Assembly (NCBI RefSeq): GCF_000482865.1
Contig: NZ_AXWW01000024.1
Coordinates: 1 to 64,000 of the forward strand
DNA length: 64,000 nucleotides
Reading direction: 5' to 3'
Origin: Actinokineospora inagensis DSM 44258
GTDB lineage: Bacteria > Actinomycetota > Actinomycetes > Mycobacteriales > Pseudonocardiaceae
In this document: piece after piece, positions 25,711-38,409 of the stretch
Position numbering within the stretch: position 1 is the first letter of the stretch
How the letters are laid out: the number at the start of each line of letters is the position of its first letter
Program-made: the position numbers and the translations under genes
The notes under the pieces: model-generated
Database searches by the model: none
The model's input: only the letters and a program-made list of their open reading frames with translations
What the model was told of the DNA's origin: nothing

Positions 25711-26949
25711 ATGACGCACACCGACAGCGCGTCCGCGCGGGCGGACGACGAGAACACCGAGCTCATCCCGTCGTTCCCGCAGGCCAGGACCTGCCCGTAC
25801 GCCCCGCCGGACACCCTGCTGCGGTTGGCCGGGCAGGCCCCGCTGTCCCGGGTCCGGCTCTACGACGGCCGCGAGGTCTGGCTGGTCACCGGGTACGCCC
25901 AGGCCCGCGCGCTGCTCGCCGACCCGCGGGTCTCCGCCGACCGCACCAACCCCGACTTCCCGATCGTGGCGCCGCGGCTCAAGGCCGCGCACGCCCGCAA
26001 GGTCCCGCTCATCGGGGTCGACGCCCCCGAGCACGACGCGCATCGCAGGCTGCTCAACCCGACCTTCGCCCTCAAACGCGTCCAGGCGACCCGGCCGCGG
26101 GTCGAGGCCGTCGTCGGCGAGCTGCTCGACCGGCTCGTCGAGCACGGGCCGCCCGCGGACCTGGTGCGCGGTCTCGCGGTGCCGCTCCCGTCGATCCTCA
26201 CCGCCGAACTGCTCGGCGTCCCCCTCGACGACATCGAGTTCTTCCAGGACGCCACCGAGCGGACGATGAACTCCACCGACGCCGACGGCCTGCAGCGCGC
26301 CGCCGTCGAACTGCAGCAGTACATGGTCCGCCAGGCGGTCGAGCAGGAACGCGAACCCGGTCCCGGCCTGATCGGGACCCTGGCCGGGCACGTGCGGGAG
26401 GGGACCATCAGCCGCGCGGAGATGGTCCAGATCCTCTACGTGCTGCTCATCGCCGGGCACGAGACCACCTCGGGTTCCATCGCGCTGGGGATCGTGACAC
26501 TGCTCGAACACCCCGAGCAGTGGGCCCAGTTGCGGGCCGACCCCACCCTGGCGCCGACGGTGGTGGAGGAGTTGCTGCGGTTCGTGGCCGTCACCGACAC
26601 CGCGGGCCTGCGCGTGCTCACCGACGACATCGAACTCGACGGCATCCGGCTGTCCAAAGGGGATGGTCTGCTGCTGTCGGCGAGCCTGGTCAACCGCGAC
26701 CCCACCGTGCACGAGAACCCGCACTCGTTCGACATCCACCGGGCGAGCAGGCGCCACCTCGCGTTCGGCCACGGCGTGCACCAGTGCGTCGGCCAGCACC
26801 TGGCCCGACTCGAGTTGGAGGTCGTCTTCGAGGCGTTGCCGCGGCGTTTCCCGGACCTGCGCCTGGCCGTCCCGGTCGACCGGCTCCCGTTTCGCGGCGT
26901 TGACCTCGGGCCGGTCCAGAGCCTGCTGGAACTCCCGGTCATCTGGTAG
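25711..26949 (+). CDS. Cytochrome P450, second of two
   Basis: This 412-residue class I bacterial P450 has an I-helix AGHETTSGSI, K-helix VEELLRF and heme loop FGHGVHQCVGQHLARLEL with Cys359 as thiolate ligand. It resembles the first P450 throughout (for example ADPRVSADRTNP and VTLLEHPEQW), so both fall in the same broad CYP105/107-like group but are not recent duplicates. ATG 25711 is chosen for GAGG five bases upstream; an ATG four codons earlier is poorer. It probably performs a second oxidation on the polyketide using the same ferredoxin. It converges on the PKS operon across a strong hairpin terminator. Confidence 0.92.
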   Translation: MTHTDSASARADDENTELIPSFPQARTCPYAPPDTLLRLAGQAPLSRVRLYDGREVWLVTGYAQARALLADPRVSADRTNPDFPIVAPRLKAAHARKVPLIGVDAPEHDAHRRLLNPTFALKRVQATRPRVEAVVGELLDRLVEHGPPADLVRGLAVPLPSILTAELLGVPLDDIEFFQDATERTMNSTDADGLQRAAVELQQYMVRQAVEQEREPGPGLIGTLAGHVREGTISRAEMVQILYVLLIAGHETTSGSIALGIVTLLEHPEQWAQLRADPTLAPTVVEELLRFVAVTDTAGLRVLTDDIELDGIRLSKGDGLLLSASLVNRDPTVHENPHSFDIHRASRRHLAFGHGVHQCVGQHLARLELEVVFEALPRRFPDLRLAVPVDRLPFRGVDLGPVQSLLELPVIW

Positions 26950-26967
26950 CCGGGGCGGCTACCGCAT

Positions 26968-27009
26968 ACGAAGGACGAACCGCCGACCGATCGGCGGTTC
27001 GTCCTTCGT
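26968..27009. terminator. Bidirectional hairpin between second P450 and PKS
   Basis: ACGAAGGACGAACCGCCGA (26968-26986) pairs perfectly over 19 bp with TCGGCGGTTCGTCCTTCGT (26991-27009) around CCGA. It lies 5 bp from the PKS stop codon and 18 bp from the P450 stop, ending both convergent transcripts. Confidence 0.8.
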
Positions 27010-27014
27010 GGTGT

Positions 27015-30000
27015 TCAGGTCGCTCGGCCGAGCTCGTTGTCGATGAACGCGAGTAGGTCGCCCGCGGATGCCGTGTCGAGCGGGTCGCCTGTGTCCACCG
27101 GGTTGTCTGTCGGGGTTTCGGTGGGGACTTTGGTCAGCATGGCCCGCAGGAGGGCGGCCAGCCTGCCGCGGGACTCGGTGTCGAGGTCAAGCGAGCCCAG
27201 TGTCGAGTTGAGCCTGCCCAGTTCCGCCAACACCGCCACCGCCGGTGGTTCCGGCTCGGGCACGATCCTGGTGTAGAGGTACCGGCTGAGGTCGGCGGGG
27301 GTCGGGTGGTCGAACACGATGCTCGCGGGCAGCCGCAGGCCGGTCGCGGTGGCGAGTCGGTTGCGCAGTTCGACCGCGGTCAGCGAGTCGAACCCGAGTT
27401 CCTTGAACGGGCGCCGCGGTGCGACGGTGTCCAGCTCGCCGTGTCCGAGGACGGCGGCGACTGTCCCCTGCAGCAAGGTGAGCACCTCCGCGCGGGCCTC
27501 CGAAGTGGGCAGTGCGCCCAGTCGGTCGACGAGCCCGGTGGGCGACGGTGCCGCCACCACTCGACGTGGGTTCGGGCGGGCGAGGTCACGCAGTACCGCG
27601 ATGTCCGGGTCCAGCCGCGACCGGTCCAGCCGCGCGGCCACCAACTGCGGGTGCCCGGCGGCGACCGCGGCGTCGAACATCGCCAGTCCCTGCTCGTCGC
27701 TGAGTGCCAGCACACCGGAGGACGCCATCCGGGTCGCGTCGACGGCGCCGGTCATCGCGCTCGAACCGGCCCACAGACCCCAGTCGAGCGACACCGTGGG
27801 CAGGCCGAGACCCGCTCGGTGGCTGGACAGGGCGTCCAGGAAGGCGTTGGCCGCGGCGTAGTTCGCCTGCCCCGGGTTGCCGAGAACACCCGCCAGGGAG
27901 GAGAACAGCACCAGGGTCACGTCCTCGCCCAGGAGCGAGTGCAGGTGCCATGCGGCGTCGAGTTTGGGCCGCAGCACCGAGTGCAGTCGCTCCGGGGTCA
28001 GGTTCGCCACGAGCCCGTCGTCGAGCACGCCCGCCGCGTGCACCACCGCGGTGAGCGGCACGTCCGAGACGACCCGGGCGAGTGCGTCGCGGTCGGCGGT
28101 GTCGCAGGCGATCACGCTCACCCGGGCGCCGAGTTCGGTCAACTCGTCGACCAGGTCCGCGGCTCCTGCGGCGTCTGTGCCCGCGCGGCTGGTCAGCAGC
28201 AGGTCGCGGACACCGTGCGCGGTGACCAGGTGGCGGGCCACCCGGGCGCCGAGCAAGCCGGTGCCGCCGGTGATCATGACCGTGCCGCGCGGATCGATCC
28301 CGGTCGGGATGGTGAGCACGACCTTGCCGACGTGCCTCGCCTGCTGCAGGTGCCGGAACGCGGCGCGGGCGTCGTGCACGGGCCACGGGGTGATCGGCGG
28401 TGGGGTCAGCGCCCCGGCGGCGAACAGGGCAAGCACCTCGGCGAGCATCGACCGGATCCGGTCCGGTCCGGCCTCGTGCAGGTCGAACGACCGGTAGCGG
28501 ACCCCGGGGTGGTTCTCGGCGACGTCCTCGGCGGCGCGCAGGTCGGTCTTGCCCATCTCGATGAACCGCCCGCCGTGGGGGAGCAGCCGCAGCGACGCGT
28601 CGGTGAACTCGCGGGCGAGCGAGTTGAGCACGACGTCGACACCAGCGCCGGCGGTGCGGTCGGCGAACTCCGGCTCGAAGTCGAGCGTGCGGGAGTTCGC
28701 CAGGTGCGCCTCGTCCACTCCGAGCCCCCGCGGGACGTACCACTTGGCGGGGCTCGCGGTCGCGTACACCTCGGCCCCCACGTGGCGCGCGATCTGGGTG
28801 GCGGCGACACCGACACCGCCACTGGCCGCGTGCACCAGGACCCTCTCCCCGGCGCGCAGGTCGGCCAGGTCGACGAGGGCGTAGTAGGCGGTGAGGTAGG
28901 CGATCGGCACGGCGGCGGCGCGGGTGAACGACCAGCCCGCCGGGATCGGGGCCAGCAGCCGCCGGTCGGTGACGGCGAGCGGGCCGACCGCGTTGTCGAT
29001 CACACCCAGCACCCGGTCGCCCGCGGCGAGGTCGGTGACCCCCGGGCCGGTCTCGACCACGACCCCGGCCCCTTCGGCGCCGATGGCGATGTCGCCGGGG
29101 TAGAGACCGAGCGCCATCAGCACGTCCCGGAAGTTCAGGCCGGCCGCGCGGACCGCGACCCGGACCTCGCCGTCGCGCAGCGGCCGGGTCGGTTCGTCGG
29201 TGGCGCGGGGTGCGAGTGCGTCGATGGAGCCGGTACCGGGGGTGTCCAGGACCCAGGGCCCGCCCGCGGGCAGGTCGGTGCGCTCGACGAGCCGGGGCGC
29301 GAGCAGTCGGCCGTCGCGGATAGCCAGTTGGGGTTCACCGGTGGCGATGGCGGCCGACAGGTCCGGGTGGTCACCGTCGACCAGGTCGACCAGGGTGATC
29401 CGGTTTGGGTGCTCGGCCTGTGCGCTGCGCACCAGCCCCCACAGCGGGGCGCTCGCCAGATCGGTGACCTCGCCGTCGACGGCGACCGCCCCGCGGGTGC
29501 GGACGACCAGCCGGGTGTCCGCGGTTCGCTCGTCGGCCAGCCAGCTTTGCAGGCAGGACAACAGTTCCGCGGTTCGCGAGTGCCCGGCGGCGATGATGTC
29601 GTCGGGATCGGCGAAGATCCGGTCGAGCACGACAACAGCGGGCAGTTCGTCCAGTGTGGACAGACGGTCGAGCTCCGACGGGTCGGTGACGATCAGGTGG
29701 TCGGGGCCGGAGTCGGGTGCGGGCGCCGGGATCCAGTCGAGCTGGAACAGCGTCTGGTGGGGTGGCTTGCCCAGCCTGCCGGGGTCCAGCGGTCGGGTGC
29801 GAAGTCTCCCGATGGTCGCGACGGGCGTGTTGTCGTTGTCGGACAGCGTGATCGCGGTCGTGCCGTCGTCGTTCGCGGTGAGGCGGGCGCGCAGCGACCG
29901 GGGGCGGGTCTGGTGCAGGGTGACCGACTCCCAGGAGAACGGGAGGGCTGGTTCGGTCGGCGTCCGGGTGATCAGCAATGGGTGCAGGGCCGCGTCGAAC

Positions 30001-33000
30001 AACGCCGGGTGGACGGCGTGGTCGGCCGGGTCGACGTCCTCGGGCAGGCTGACCTCGGCGTAGGTCGTGGTGCCGTGTCGCCACGCCTTGCGCAGGCCGC
30101 GGAAGGCGGGCCCGTACTCGTAGCCCTGCTCGGCCAGTCGGGTGTGCACGTCGGTCAGGTCGAGTGGGGTGGCGTCCGCGGGCAGCCACTCGGTGGTGCC
30201 CACAGTCGGGTCGTTGGTGTCGTTGGTGTCGTTGATGAAGGTCGCGCTCGCGTGCCGCGTCCAGGTCTCGTCGGCCTGCCTGGAGTGGACGGTGAGGGTG
30301 TCGCCGGTGACGGTGACCTGCAGTTGGGCCGGGGAGTCGGTGAGGACGAGCGGCGCCTGCAGGGTGAGTTCGGCGATCCCGGCGTGCCCGGTCTCCTGGG
30401 CGGCGTGCAGGGCGAGGTCGAGGAACGCCGTCGCGGGCAGCAGGACCGTCCCGAACACGGCGTGATCCGCCAGCCACGGCGGGGTGGCGCGGGAAATCCG
30501 CCCGGTGAAGACGGTCCCGGTCCCGTCGGCCAACGGGATGGCCGCCGCCAGCAGCGGGTGGCCTGCCCGGGTCTGGCCTGCCGAGGCCACGTCGCCGGTG
30601 GTCGGCGCCGGGAGCCAGTACGTCCGGCGCTGGAAGGCGTAGGTGGGCAGGTCGACCCGCCGGGCGCCCGGGAACACGGTGTCCCAGTCGGGGGAGACAC
30701 CGTTGAGGTGGGCCTCGGCGAGCGCGGTGGTGAACTGGCGCAAGGTGCCCTGATCGCGGCGGAGAGTGCCCAGCGCGGTCGCGGAAGTGTCCGCGGAGCC
30801 TGCCGCCACGCTGCCGGTGAGCACCGGGTGCGGGCTGGACTCGATGAACACCGCGTGGCCGGAGTCGATGATCGTCTCGACGGTGTCCTGGAACCGCACC
30901 GGGTTGCGCAGGTTCTGGTACCAGTAGTCGGCGGTCAGCCGGGCGGTGTCGAGGAGTTCGCCGGTGTAGGTGGAGTAGAAGGGGATCTCGGCCGGTGTCG
31001 GCGTGATGTCCTTGAGGGCGCGCAGAAGCGGTTCCCGGAGGGCTTCCATGTGTGGTGTGTGCGAGGCGTAGTCGACGGGGATGATCCGGGCGCGCACGTC
31101 TCGCGACTCGTACCAGGTGTGCAGGTGGTCGAGTTCGTCGGCGTTGCCCGCGATGACGGTGGCCGTGGGCCCGTTGGTGGCCGCGATGTGCAGGTCGGCG
31201 TGGTTGGCGATGTCGGCGCTGACCTGGTCGGCGGCCAGGGCGATGGACATCATGCCGCCCGCGGGGGCGGTGGTGGCGATGGCCTGCGACCGCAGGGCGA
31301 CGATCTTGGCCGAGTCGTCGAGTGACAGCGCGCCCGCGATGTGCGCGGCGGCGATCTCCCCTTGGGAGTGGCCGATCACCGCGGCCGGGTGGACGTCGTG
31401 GTGTCGCCACAGCCGGGCCAGCGACACCATGACCGCCCAGAGCGCGGGCTGCACCACGTCGACGCGCTCGAGCGCCGCGGCGTCCGGCAAGACGTCGAGC
31501 AACGACCAGTCGACGTACGGGGCCAGCGCTTCGGCGCAGGCGTCGAGGTTCGCGGCGAACACGGGGGATTCGCGGTAGAGGTCGACGGCCATGCCCGCCC
31601 ACTGCGAGCCTTGACCGGGGAACACGAAGACCGGTTTGGCGGCGCTCCCGTTCCCGGTCACCACGTTCGCCGCGGGCAGGCCGGTCGCCAGGGCGACGAG
31701 ACCGGCGCGCAGTTCGGCGACCGTGTCCCCGAGAACCGCCGCTCGCTGGTCGAACGCCGTGCGGCTCACCGCCAGCGAGTAGCCGATGTCGGCCGCCGGT
31801 ACCTCCGGGTGTGTGTCCAGATAGGACAGTAGGCGCTCGGCCTGGTCGGCGAGCGAGGTGGACTTGGTCGAGAGCACGAACGCCACGGGGTTCGCACCGG
31901 GCTCGCGCTCGACCGGCCGCGCGGCGGGTGCCTCCTCCAGGATGACGTGGGCGTTGGTCCCCGAGATCCCGAACGAGGACACCCCGGCTCGACGCGGTCG
32001 CCCGTCGGCGGGCCACTCGACCGGTTCGGTGAGCAGCCGCACCGGGCCGGACTCCCAGTCGACGTGCGGGGACGGGGCGTCCACGTGCAGGGTTCGCGGG
32101 AGCGTGCCCCGCAGCATCGCCATGACCACCTTGATCACCCCGGCGACGCCTGCGGCGGCCTGGCTGTGGCCGACGTTGGACTTGACCGAGCCCAGCCACA
32201 GCGGCCGCTCCCGGTCCCTGCCGTAGGTGGCCAGCAGCGCGGTCGCCTCGATGGGGTCGCCGAGGGTGGTTCCCGTGCCGTGCGCCTCGATCGCGTCGAT
32301 GTCCGAAGTGGACAGGTTGGCGTTGGCGAGCGCCTGCTCGATGACGCGCTCCTGCGCGGGCCCGTTGGGCGCGGTGAGACCGTTGGAGGCACCGTCCTGG
32401 TTGATCGCGCTGCCCCGGACCACCGCCAGCACCGGGTGCCCGTTGCGTTCGGCGTCGGACAGGCGCTCCAGCAACAGCAGACCGACCCCTTCGGACCAGG
32501 AGGCACCGTCGGCCGAGGCGGCGAACGACTTGCACCGGGCGTCGGGGGACAGCCCGCGCTGGCGGCTGAACTCCACGAACAGTTGCGGGGTCGCCATCAG
32601 CGTCACCCCACCCGCCAGTGCCAGGTCGCAGTCGTTGTCGCGCAGTGCCCGGGTGGCCAGGTGCAGGGCAACCAGGGACGACGAGCAGGCGGTGTCCACG
32701 GTGACCGCGGGCCCTTCCAGGCCGAGGGTGTAGGACACCCGCCCGGACGCGATCGAGGCCGCGCTGCCGGTGCCGATCATGCCCTCGTACTCCGGCGGCA
32801 CCTGGTGCACGCGCGAGGCGTAGTCGTTGTACATCACCCCGGTGTAGACGCCGGTTCGGCTGCCGCGCAGCGAGCCGGGAACGATCCCGGCCCGCTCGAC
32901 CGCCTCCCACGCGGTTTCCAGCAGCAGCCGCTGCTGCGGGTCGGTCGCCAGGGCCTCGCGCGGGCTCATGCCGAAGAACGCCGGGTCGAACTCGCCCGCG

Positions 33001-36000
33001 TCGTGCAGGAACCCGCCCTCGCGGACGTAGCTCGTGCCGTGGTGCTCGGGGTCCGGGTGGTACAGGGCGTCGAGGTCCCAGCCCCGGTCGGTCGGGAAGC
33101 CGCCGATGGCGTCGACGCCGTCGGACACCAACTGCCACAGCCCTTCCGGGTCGCGCACGCCACCGGGGTACCGGCAGGCCATCGCGACGATGGCGATCGG
33201 CTCGTCCGGGACCCCGGTCCGCACCACCGCCGTCGGCTCGCCGCCGCCGCCCGTCACGAGGTCGACCAGCCGGTTCGCCAGTTCGGCCGGGTTGGGGTAG
33301 TCGAAGACGAGGGTCGCGGGCAGCCGCAGACCGGTGGCCGCGCTGAGCCGGTTGCGCAGTTCGACCCCGGTCAGCGAGTCGAACCCGAGGTCCTTGAACG
33401 CGTGACCGGGGTCTATCGCGTCACCGTCGGAGTGCCCCAGCACGGCCGCCGCGCTCTGCCGGACCAACTCCACCGCGCGCAGCCGCCGGTCCGCACCGGA
33501 GCCCCCGGCCAGAGTGCTCGTCCCCGGCCGCGTGGTGCCCCGGGTGGCGCGGACCAGACCGGCGAACACCACGGGGAGCGTGCGGGTCTCCGCCTGCCCG
33601 CGCAGCGCCGCCGGGTCGAGGGGCGCCGGGATCACCCGGGTGAGATCGGTGCCGAGGGTGGCGTCGAGCAGCCGCAGGGCCTGGGCGGTGTCGACCGGTC
33701 GGATCCCGCCGCGGGTGAGTCGGGCCAGGTCGGTGTCCGCGAGGCCTTCGGTGAGTCCGCTCGCGTCCCGCCACAGGCCCCAGGCCAGGGCGGTGGCGGG
33801 CAGACCGGTGGCGTGCCGGTGGTCGGCGAGCGCGTCCAGGAACGCGTTGGCGGCCGCGTAGTTCGCCTGACCGGGGTTGCCGAGCAGCCCGGCGGCCGAC
33901 GAGTACAGGACGAACGCGGCCAGGTCTCCGGTCAGCTCGTGCAGGTTCCAGGCGGCGTCCAGCTTCGGCCGCAGGACGGTGTCGAGCTGTTCCGGGGTCA
34001 GCGCCGCGACGAGCGCGTCGTCGAGCACCCCTGCGGTGTGGAAGACGGCGGTGAGCGGGTGGGCTGCCGGGACGGTGTCGAGCAGGCCGCGCAGCGCGTC
34101 CCGGTCGGCGACGTCGCAGGCGGCCACGGTGACCGCGCAGCCGAGCGCGGAGAGCTCGTCGCGCAGGCCGGGCGCTCCGGGCGCGTCGAGGCCGGAGCGG
34201 CTGGTGAGCAGCAGGTGCCGGACGCCGTGGTCGGTGACCAGGTGCCGGGCCAGCAGGGCACCCAGGGTGCCGGTGGCGCCGGTGACCAGGACCGTTCGCC
34301 CCGGGTCGAGTCGGATGCCACTCGATGGCGCTTGCCGCCGGGTCAACCGGGGCACCAGGAGTTCGCCGTCACGCACGGCGATCTGCGGTTCCCCGGTGCC
34401 GATCGCCGCGGCGACCAGATCGCTTGTTGCTGTATCGAGGTCGAGGAGGGTGAACCGGCCCGGGTGCTCGGTCTGCGCGGAGCGCAGCAGGCCCCACACC
34501 GGGGCCTCCGCGAGGTTCGCGCCGGTCGTGGCCCCGTGCGTGACGACGACGAGTCGGCTGTCGGCGAACGCGTCGTCGGTCACCCAGTCCCGCACCACCG
34601 CGAGCACCCGCAGCAGCACGTCGCGGGCTTGGTCGGGCAGCGCTCCGGGAGGGGCCGCGCACGACAACAGCACGACCTCCGGTACCAGGTCCGCCTTGAG
34701 CCCCGCCAGATCCGCGTCGAGTTCGACCAGGTCAACCGGGTCGACCGGGGTGGTGCCGGTGGTGTTGGCCGGGATCCAGTCGAGGCGGAGCAGGTGTTGG
34801 GTCGCGGCCAACTGCTGGGCGGACACCGGTCGGGTGCGCAGCTCGTCCACCGTCAGGATGGGGGCGCCCGCGGTGTCGTAGAGCGCGATGCCGGTGGAAC
34901 CGTCGCGGTCGGTCAGCACCACCCGGGCGGCGGTGGCCCCGGCCGAGTGGGCTGTGACACCGCCCCACGAGAACGGGAGCCGGACGTCTGTGGTCTCGGT
35001 GGTTTCGGTGGCCTGTACAGCCAGCGGGTGGAGGGCGGAGTCGAGCAGGGTGGGGTGGATGGCGTGCCCGCTGGTGTCGATGTCCTCGGGCGTGGCGATC
35101 TCGGCGTAGGTCGTGTCACCGTGCCGCCACGCGCGCCGCAGCCCCTGGAAGGCCGGACCGTAGTCGTAGCCCGCGCCGGTCAGCCGGGTGTAGGCGTTGG
35201 TGAGGTCGACCGGAACGGCTCCTGGTGGCGGCCACTCGGTGGGCGCGGCGGGCGCGGGCGGTGGCTGCCTGGTGAGGGTGGCGGTGGCGTTGGCGATCCA
35301 GGGATCCTCATCGGACTGTCGTGAATGGATGGTCGTGGTGTCCCCGGTGACGGTGATCTGCAGCCGGGTGGGGGACTCGGCCAGGATCAGCGGGGCGGCC
35401 AGGGTGATCTCCGCGATGCCTGCGTGCTCGGTGTGCCGGGCGGCGTGCAGGGCGAGGTCGACGAACGCCGCGCCGGGCAGCAGCGGTGTCCCGTTGACGG
35501 CGTGGTCGCTCGACCACGGGTGATCGCCCGCCGAGATCTGTCCGGTGAGGACGGTGGTCGAGCCGTCGGCGAGGGTGATCGCACCGCCGAGCAGGGGGTG
35601 GTCGGTGCCGGTGAGGCCCAGCGCGGCCGGATCGGCGGCGTCGGCGGGGGCGTCGAGCCAGTACCGCTGGTACTGGAACGGGTAGGTGGGCAGGTCGGTG
35701 TGCCTGCCGCCGGGGAACACCGTGGACCAGTCCGGGGTCGCGCCGTGCAGGTGCGCCTCGGCGAGCGCGGTGCTGAACTGGCGCCGGGAGCCCTGGTCGC
35801 GCCGCAGGGTGCCGATGGCCGTGACCCCGGTGAGCCCGGTGGCCAGCACCGGGTGCGGGCCGGTCTCGATGAACAGCGTGTGTCCCGCTTCGACCAGCAC
35901 CTCGGTGGTGTCGTGGAAACGCACCGGGTTGCGCAGGTTCCGGTACCAGTACTCGGCGGTCAGGTCGGTCGGGTCGAGCAGTCCGCCGGTGAGCGTCGAG

Positions 36001-38375
36001 CAGAACGGGATGTCCGCCGCCGTCGGCCTGATGCCGCCGAGGGCGGTGAGCAGCGGTTCCCGCAGGGGCGCCATGTGCGGGGTGTGCGAGGCGTAGTCGA
36101 CCGGGATGATCCGCGCCCGGACGTCCCGGGACTCGTACCGGGCGTGCAGGTCGCGCAGTTGGGCTGTGTCACCGGCGACGACGGTGGCCGTCGGCCCGTT
36201 GACGGCGGCGATGTGCAGGTCGTCGTGGCCCGAGAGGTCGGCGCGGACCTGGTCGGCCGGGAGGGCGATCGACATCATGCCGCCGGTCCCCGCGATCGCG
36301 GTGATCGCCCGCGAGCGCAGCGCGACGACCGTGGCGGAGTCGGCCAGCGACAGCGCGCCCGCGATGTGCGCGGCGGCGATCTCGCCCTGGGAGTGGCCGA
36401 CGACGGCGGCGGGGTGGACGCCGTGGTGCTGCCACAGCCGGGCCAGCGAGACCATCATCGCCCACAGCGCCGGTTGCACGACGTCGACCCGGTCCAACCC
36501 GGGTGCCCCCGGCCGGGCGTGCAGGACGTCGATCAGCGACCAGTCGATGTGCGGCGCGAGGGCGGCCGCGCAGGCGTCGAGGTGTTCGGCGAAGACGGGC
36601 GACTCGCGGTAGAGGTCCACGGCCATGCCCGGCCACTGCGAACCCTGACCGGAGAACACGAACACCGGTCGGACGGTTGCCTCGGCGTGCCCGGTGGCGA
36701 GCGTGGGCGCCTGACCGGCCGCGGCCAGCGCGGCGAGTCCGTCGCGGAAGTCGGCCAGGTCCGTGCCGACAACCGCGGCCCGGTGGTCGAACCGGGTCTT
36801 GGCCGCCAGCGAACGACCGATGTCGACAGCATTCCGGTCTTCTGCGTTCCGGTCTGCGGTGTCCTGGCCCCCAGCGGCTCGGTCTTGCGCATCGAGGTGG
36901 CGCACCAGGTCGCGGGCCTGGTCGCGGACGGCCTGCTCGGTGCGGCCGGACAACACCCACGGCACCGGTGCGAGCGCGGGTGGCGGCGGTTGCTCGATCG
37001 GCGCTTCCTCCAGGACGACGTGCGAGTTGGTGCCGCTGATCCCGAACGAGGACACCGCGGCTCGCCGCGGTCGTTCGCCGGGGTGCCAGGGGGTCGCCTC
37101 GGTGAGCAGCGAGATCCCGCCTGCGGCCCAGTCGACGTGCGGGGTGGGTTTGTCGATGTGCAGGGTGCGGGGGAGGGTGTCGTGCCGGATTGCCATGATC
37201 ATCTTGATCACCCCGGCGACGCCTGCGGCGGCCTGGGTGTGCCCGATGTTGGACTTGATCGACCCCAATCGCAGCGGCCGCTCCCGGTCCCTGCCGTAGG
37301 TGGCCAGCAGCGCGGTCGCCTCGATGGGGTCGCCGAGCGTGGTCCCGGTGCCGTGCGCCTCGACCACATCGACGTCCGTTGTGGACAGTTGCGCGTTGGC
37401 GAGCGCCCGCCGGATCACCCGCTCTTGCGCCGGACCGTTCGGCGCGGACAGCCTGCTGCTGGTGCCGTCCTGGTTCACCGCGCTGCCGCGGATCACCGCC
37501 AGCACCGGGTGCCCGTGCCGTCGGGCGTCGGACAGCCGCTCCAGCAGGAGCATCCCGGCTCCCTCGCTCCACCCGGTGCCGTTGGCGGCGGCGGCGAAGG
37601 ACCGGCAGCGGCCGTCGGCGGAGAGTCCGCGCTGCCGGGAGAACTCGACGAACAGGCTCGGTGTCGCCAGCACCGTCACCCCGCCCGCCAGCGCCAGGTC
37701 GCACTCGCCCTGGCGCAGTGCGGTCACCGCCAGGTGCGCCGCGACCAGCGACGACGAGCAGGCGGTGTCCACCGTGATCGCGGGCCCCTCCAGGCCGAGC
37801 GTGTAGGCGACGCGGCCGGAGGCGACCGAACCGGCGCTGCCGATCCCGAGGTAGCCCTCCAGGCCGTCCGGCGCCCGGCGGATCCGCGACCCGTAGTCGT
37901 CGTACATCACCCCGGCGAACACCCCGGTCGAGCTGCCCCGGACCGACACCGGGTCGATGCCCGCCCGCTCGAACGCCTCCCACGAGGTCTCCAGCAGCAG
38001 CCGCTGCTGCGGGTCGACGGTCAGTGCCTCGCGCGGGCTGATCCCGAAGAACTCCGGGTCGAACCGGCCTGCGTCGTGCAGGAACCCGCCGTGCCGGGTG
38101 TACGACGTGCCGACCCGTGCCGGGTCCGGGTCGTAGAGCGCCGCGAGGTCCCAGCCGCGGTCGGTGGGGAACCCGGTGATGGCGTCGGTGCCCGCGGCCA
38201 CCAGCCGCCACAGGTCCTCCGGTGACCGCACGCCGCCGGGGTAGCGGCAGCTCGCGGCCACGACCGCGATCGGTTCCGCCGCCTGCGCCTGGGTCTCGGC
38301 CAGCCGCTGCCGGGTTTGCATGAGGTCGTTGGTGACCCGCTTCAGGTAGTCGCGGAGCCTGTCCTCGTTCGACAT
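27015..38375 (-). CDS. Modular type I PKS, two extension modules (modules 4 and 5)
   Basis: 3786 residues. The N-terminal docking helix is [20 protein letters not shown]. First module: KS (C206), AT (S662 in GHSQG, YASH at Y761, so methylmalonyl), DH (H958 in [11 protein letters not shown]), KR (Y1506, LDD B-type motif), ACP (S1667). Second module: KS (C1897), AT (S2337, YASH at Y2436, methylmalonyl), DH (H2638 in [10 protein letters not shown]), ER ([12 protein letters not shown] near 3081, [16 protein letters not shown] near 3180), KR (Y3506, LDD) and ACP (S3664). The C-terminus [13 protein letters not shown] is a docking tail and there is no thioesterase. It should add one methyl-branched alkene and one saturated methyl-branched unit. 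It starts 34 bp after the loading PKS and receives its chain by docking to that protein's [11 protein letters not shown] tail. GAGGAGAG precedes the ATG. Confidence 0.95.
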   Translation of the reverse strand: MSNEDRLRDYLKRVTNDLMQTRQRLAETQAQAAEPIAVVAASCRYPGGVRSPEDLWRLVAAGTDAITGFPTDRGWDLAALYDPDPARVGTSYTRHGGFLHDAGRFDPEFFGISPREALTVDPQQRLLLETSWEAFERAGIDPVSVRGSSTGVFAGVMYDDYGSRIRRAPDGLEGYLGIGSAGSVASGRVAYTLGLEGPAITVDTACSSSLVAAHLAVTALRQGECDLALAGGVTVLATPSLFVEFSRQRGLSADGRCRSFAAAANGTGWSEGAGMLLLERLSDARRHGHPVLAVIRGSAVNQDGTSSRLSAPNGPAQERVIRRALANAQLSTTDVDVVEAHGTGTTLGDPIEATALLATYGRDRERPLRLGSIKSNIGHTQAAAGVAGVIKMIMAIRHDTLPRTLHIDKPTPHVDWAAGGISLLTEATPWHPGERPRRAAVSSFGISGTNSHVVLEEAPIEQPPPPALAPVPWVLSGRTEQAVRDQARDLVRHLDAQDRAAGGQDTADRNAEDRNAVDIGRSLAAKTRFDHRAAVVGTDLADFRDGLAALAAAGQAPTLATGHAEATVRPVFVFSGQGSQWPGMAVDLYRESPVFAEHLDACAAALAPHIDWSLIDVLHARPGAPGLDRVDVVQPALWAMMVSLARLWQHHGVHPAAVVGHSQGEIAAAHIAGALSLADSATVVALRSRAITAIAGTGGMMSIALPADQVRADLSGHDDLHIAAVNGPTATVVAGDTAQLRDLHARYESRDVRARIIPVDYASHTPHMAPLREPLLTALGGIRPTAADIPFCSTLTGGLLDPTDLTAEYWYRNLRNPVRFHDTTEVLVEAGHTLFIETGPHPVLATGLTGVTAIGTLRRDQGSRRQFSTALAEAHLHGATPDWSTVFPGGRHTDLPTYPFQYQRYWLDAPADAADPAALGLTGTDHPLLGGAITLADGSTTVLTGQISAGDHPWSSDHAVNGTPLLPGAAFVDLALHAARHTEHAGIAEITLAAPLILAESPTRLQITVTGDTTTIHSRQSDEDPWIANATATLTRQPPPAPAAPTEWPPPGAVPVDLTNAYTRLTGAGYDYGPAFQGLRRAWRHGDTTYAEIATPEDIDTSGHAIHPTLLDSALHPLAVQATETTETTDVRLPFSWGGVTAHSAGATAARVVLTDRDGSTGIALYDTAGAPILTVDELRTRPVSAQQLAATQHLLRLDWIPANTTGTTPVDPVDLVELDADLAGLKADLVPEVVLLSCAAPPGALPDQARDVLLRVLAVVRDWVTDDAFADSRLVVVTHGATTGANLAEAPVWGLLRSAQTEHPGRFTLLDLDTATSDLVAAAIGTGEPQIAVRDGELLVPRLTRRQAPSSGIRLDPGRTVLVTGATGTLGALLARHLVTDHGVRHLLLTSRSGLDAPGAPGLRDELSALGCAVTVAACDVADRDALRGLLDTVPAAHPLTAVFHTAGVLDDALVAALTPEQLDTVLRPKLDAAWNLHELTGDLAAFVLYSSAAGLLGNPGQANYAAANAFLDALADHRHATGLPATALAWGLWRDASGLTEGLADTDLARLTRGGIRPVDTAQALRLLDATLGTDLTRVIPAPLDPAALRGQAETRTLPVVFAGLVRATRGTTRPGTSTLAGGSGADRRLRAVELVRQSAAAVLGHSDGDAIDPGHAFKDLGFDSLTGVELRNRLSAATGLRLPATLVFDYPNPAELANRLVDLVTGGGGEPTAVVRTGVPDEPIAIVAMACRYPGGVRDPEGLWQLVSDGVDAIGGFPTDRGWDLDALYHPDPEHHGTSYVREGGFLHDAGEFDPAFFGMSPREALATDPQQRLLLETAWEAVERAGIVPGSLRGSRTGVYTGVMYNDYASRVHQVPPEYEGMIGTGSAASIASGRVSYTLGLEGPAVTVDTACSSSLVALHLATRALRDNDCDLALAGGVTLMATPQLFVEFSRQRGLSPDARCKSFAASADGASWSEGVGLLLLERLSDAERNGHPVLAVVRGSAINQDGASNGLTAPNGPAQERVIEQALANANLSTSDIDAIEAHGTGTTLGDPIEATALLATYGRDRERPLWLGSVKSNVGHSQAAAGVAGVIKVVMAMLRGTLPRTLHVDAPSPHVDWESGPVRLLTEPVEWPADGRPRRAGVSSFGISGTNAHVILEEAPAARPVEREPGANPVAFVLSTKSTSLADQAERLLSYLDTHPEVPAADIGYSLAVSRTAFDQRAAVLGDTVAELRAGLVALATGLPAANVVTGNGSAAKPVFVFPGQGSQWAGMAVDLYRESPVFAANLDACAEALAPYVDWSLLDVLPDAAALERVDVVQPALWAVMVSLARLWRHHDVHPAAVIGHSQGEIAAAHIAGALSLDDSAKIVALRSQAIATTAPAGGMMSIALAADQVSADIANHADLHIAATNGPTATVIAGNADELDHLHTWYESRDVRARIIPVDYASHTPHMEALREPLLRALKDITPTPAEIPFYSTYTGELLDTARLTADYWYQNLRNPVRFQDTVETIIDSGHAVFIESSPHPVLTGSVAAGSADTSATALGTLRRDQGTLRQFTTALAEAHLNGVSPDWDTVFPGARRVDLPTYAFQRRTYWLPAPTTGDVASAGQTRAGHPLLAAAIPLADGTGTVFTGRISRATPPWLADHAVFGTVLLPATAFLDLALHAAQETGHAGIAELTLQAPLVLTDSPAQLQVTVTGDTLTVHSRQADETWTRHASATFINDTNDTNDPTVGTTEWLPADATPLDLTDVHTRLAEQGYEYGPAFRGLRKAWRHGTTTYAEVSLPEDVDPADHAVHPALFDAALHPLLITRTPTEPALPFSWESVTLHQTRPRSLRARLTANDDGTTAITLSDNDNTPVATIGRLRTRPLDPGRLGKPPHQTLFQLDWIPAPAPDSGPDHLIVTDPSELDRLSTLDELPAVVVLDRIFADPDDIIAAGHSRTAELLSCLQSWLADERTADTRLVVRTRGAVAVDGEVTDLASAPLWGLVRSAQAEHPNRITLVDLVDGDHPDLSAAIATGEPQLAIRDGRLLAPRLVERTDLPAGGPWVLDTPGTGSIDALAPRATDEPTRPLRDGEVRVAVRAAGLNFRDVLMALGLYPGDIAIGAEGAGVVVETGPGVTDLAAGDRVLGVIDNAVGPLAVTDRRLLAPIPAGWSFTRAAAVPIAYLTAYYALVDLADLRAGERVLVHAASGGVGVAATQIARHVGAEVYATASPAKWYVPRGLGVDEAHLANSRTLDFEPEFADRTAGAGVDVVLNSLAREFTDASLRLLPHGGRFIEMGKTDLRAAEDVAENHPGVRYRSFDLHEAGPDRIRSMLAEVLALFAAGALTPPPITPWPVHDARAAFRHLQQARHVGKVVLTIPTGIDPRGTVMITGGTGLLGARVARHLVTAHGVRDLLLTSRAGTDAAGAADLVDELTELGARVSVIACDTADRDALARVVSDVPLTAVVHAAGVLDDGLVANLTPERLHSVLRPKLDAAWHLHSLLGEDVTLVLFSSLAGVLGNPGQANYAAANAFLDALSSHRAGLGLPTVSLDWGLWAGSSAMTGAVDATRMASSGVLALSDEQGLAMFDAAVAAGHPQLVAARLDRSRLDPDIAVLRDLARPNPRRVVAAPSPTGLVDRLGALPTSEARAEVLTLLQGTVAAVLGHGELDTVAPRRPFKELGFDSLTAVELRNRLATATGLRLPASIVFDHPTPADLSRYLYTRIVPEPEPPAVAVLAELGRLNSTLGSLDLDTESRGRLAALLRAMLTKVPTETPTDNPVDTGDPLDTASAGDLLAFIDNELGRAT
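37090..37267 (-). repeat. 178-bp stretch identical to 52532-52709
   Basis: The DNA encoding the end of the module 4 KS and the KS-AT linker is base-for-base identical to that of module 1, by visual comparison. It covers [37 protein letters not shown] and the residues between. Flanking DNA diverges, so this looks like gene conversion or recent recombination between modules. Confidence 0.85.
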
Positions 38376-38409
38376 CCGGCCTGACTCTCCTCGCCTAGGG
38401 GTGCGGTGC

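Noticed and set aside
21036-26949. Treating the two P450 genes as a recent tandem duplication.
   Set aside because: Motifs match but the body sequences differ widely and the genes are in opposite orientation, 3.4 kb apart.
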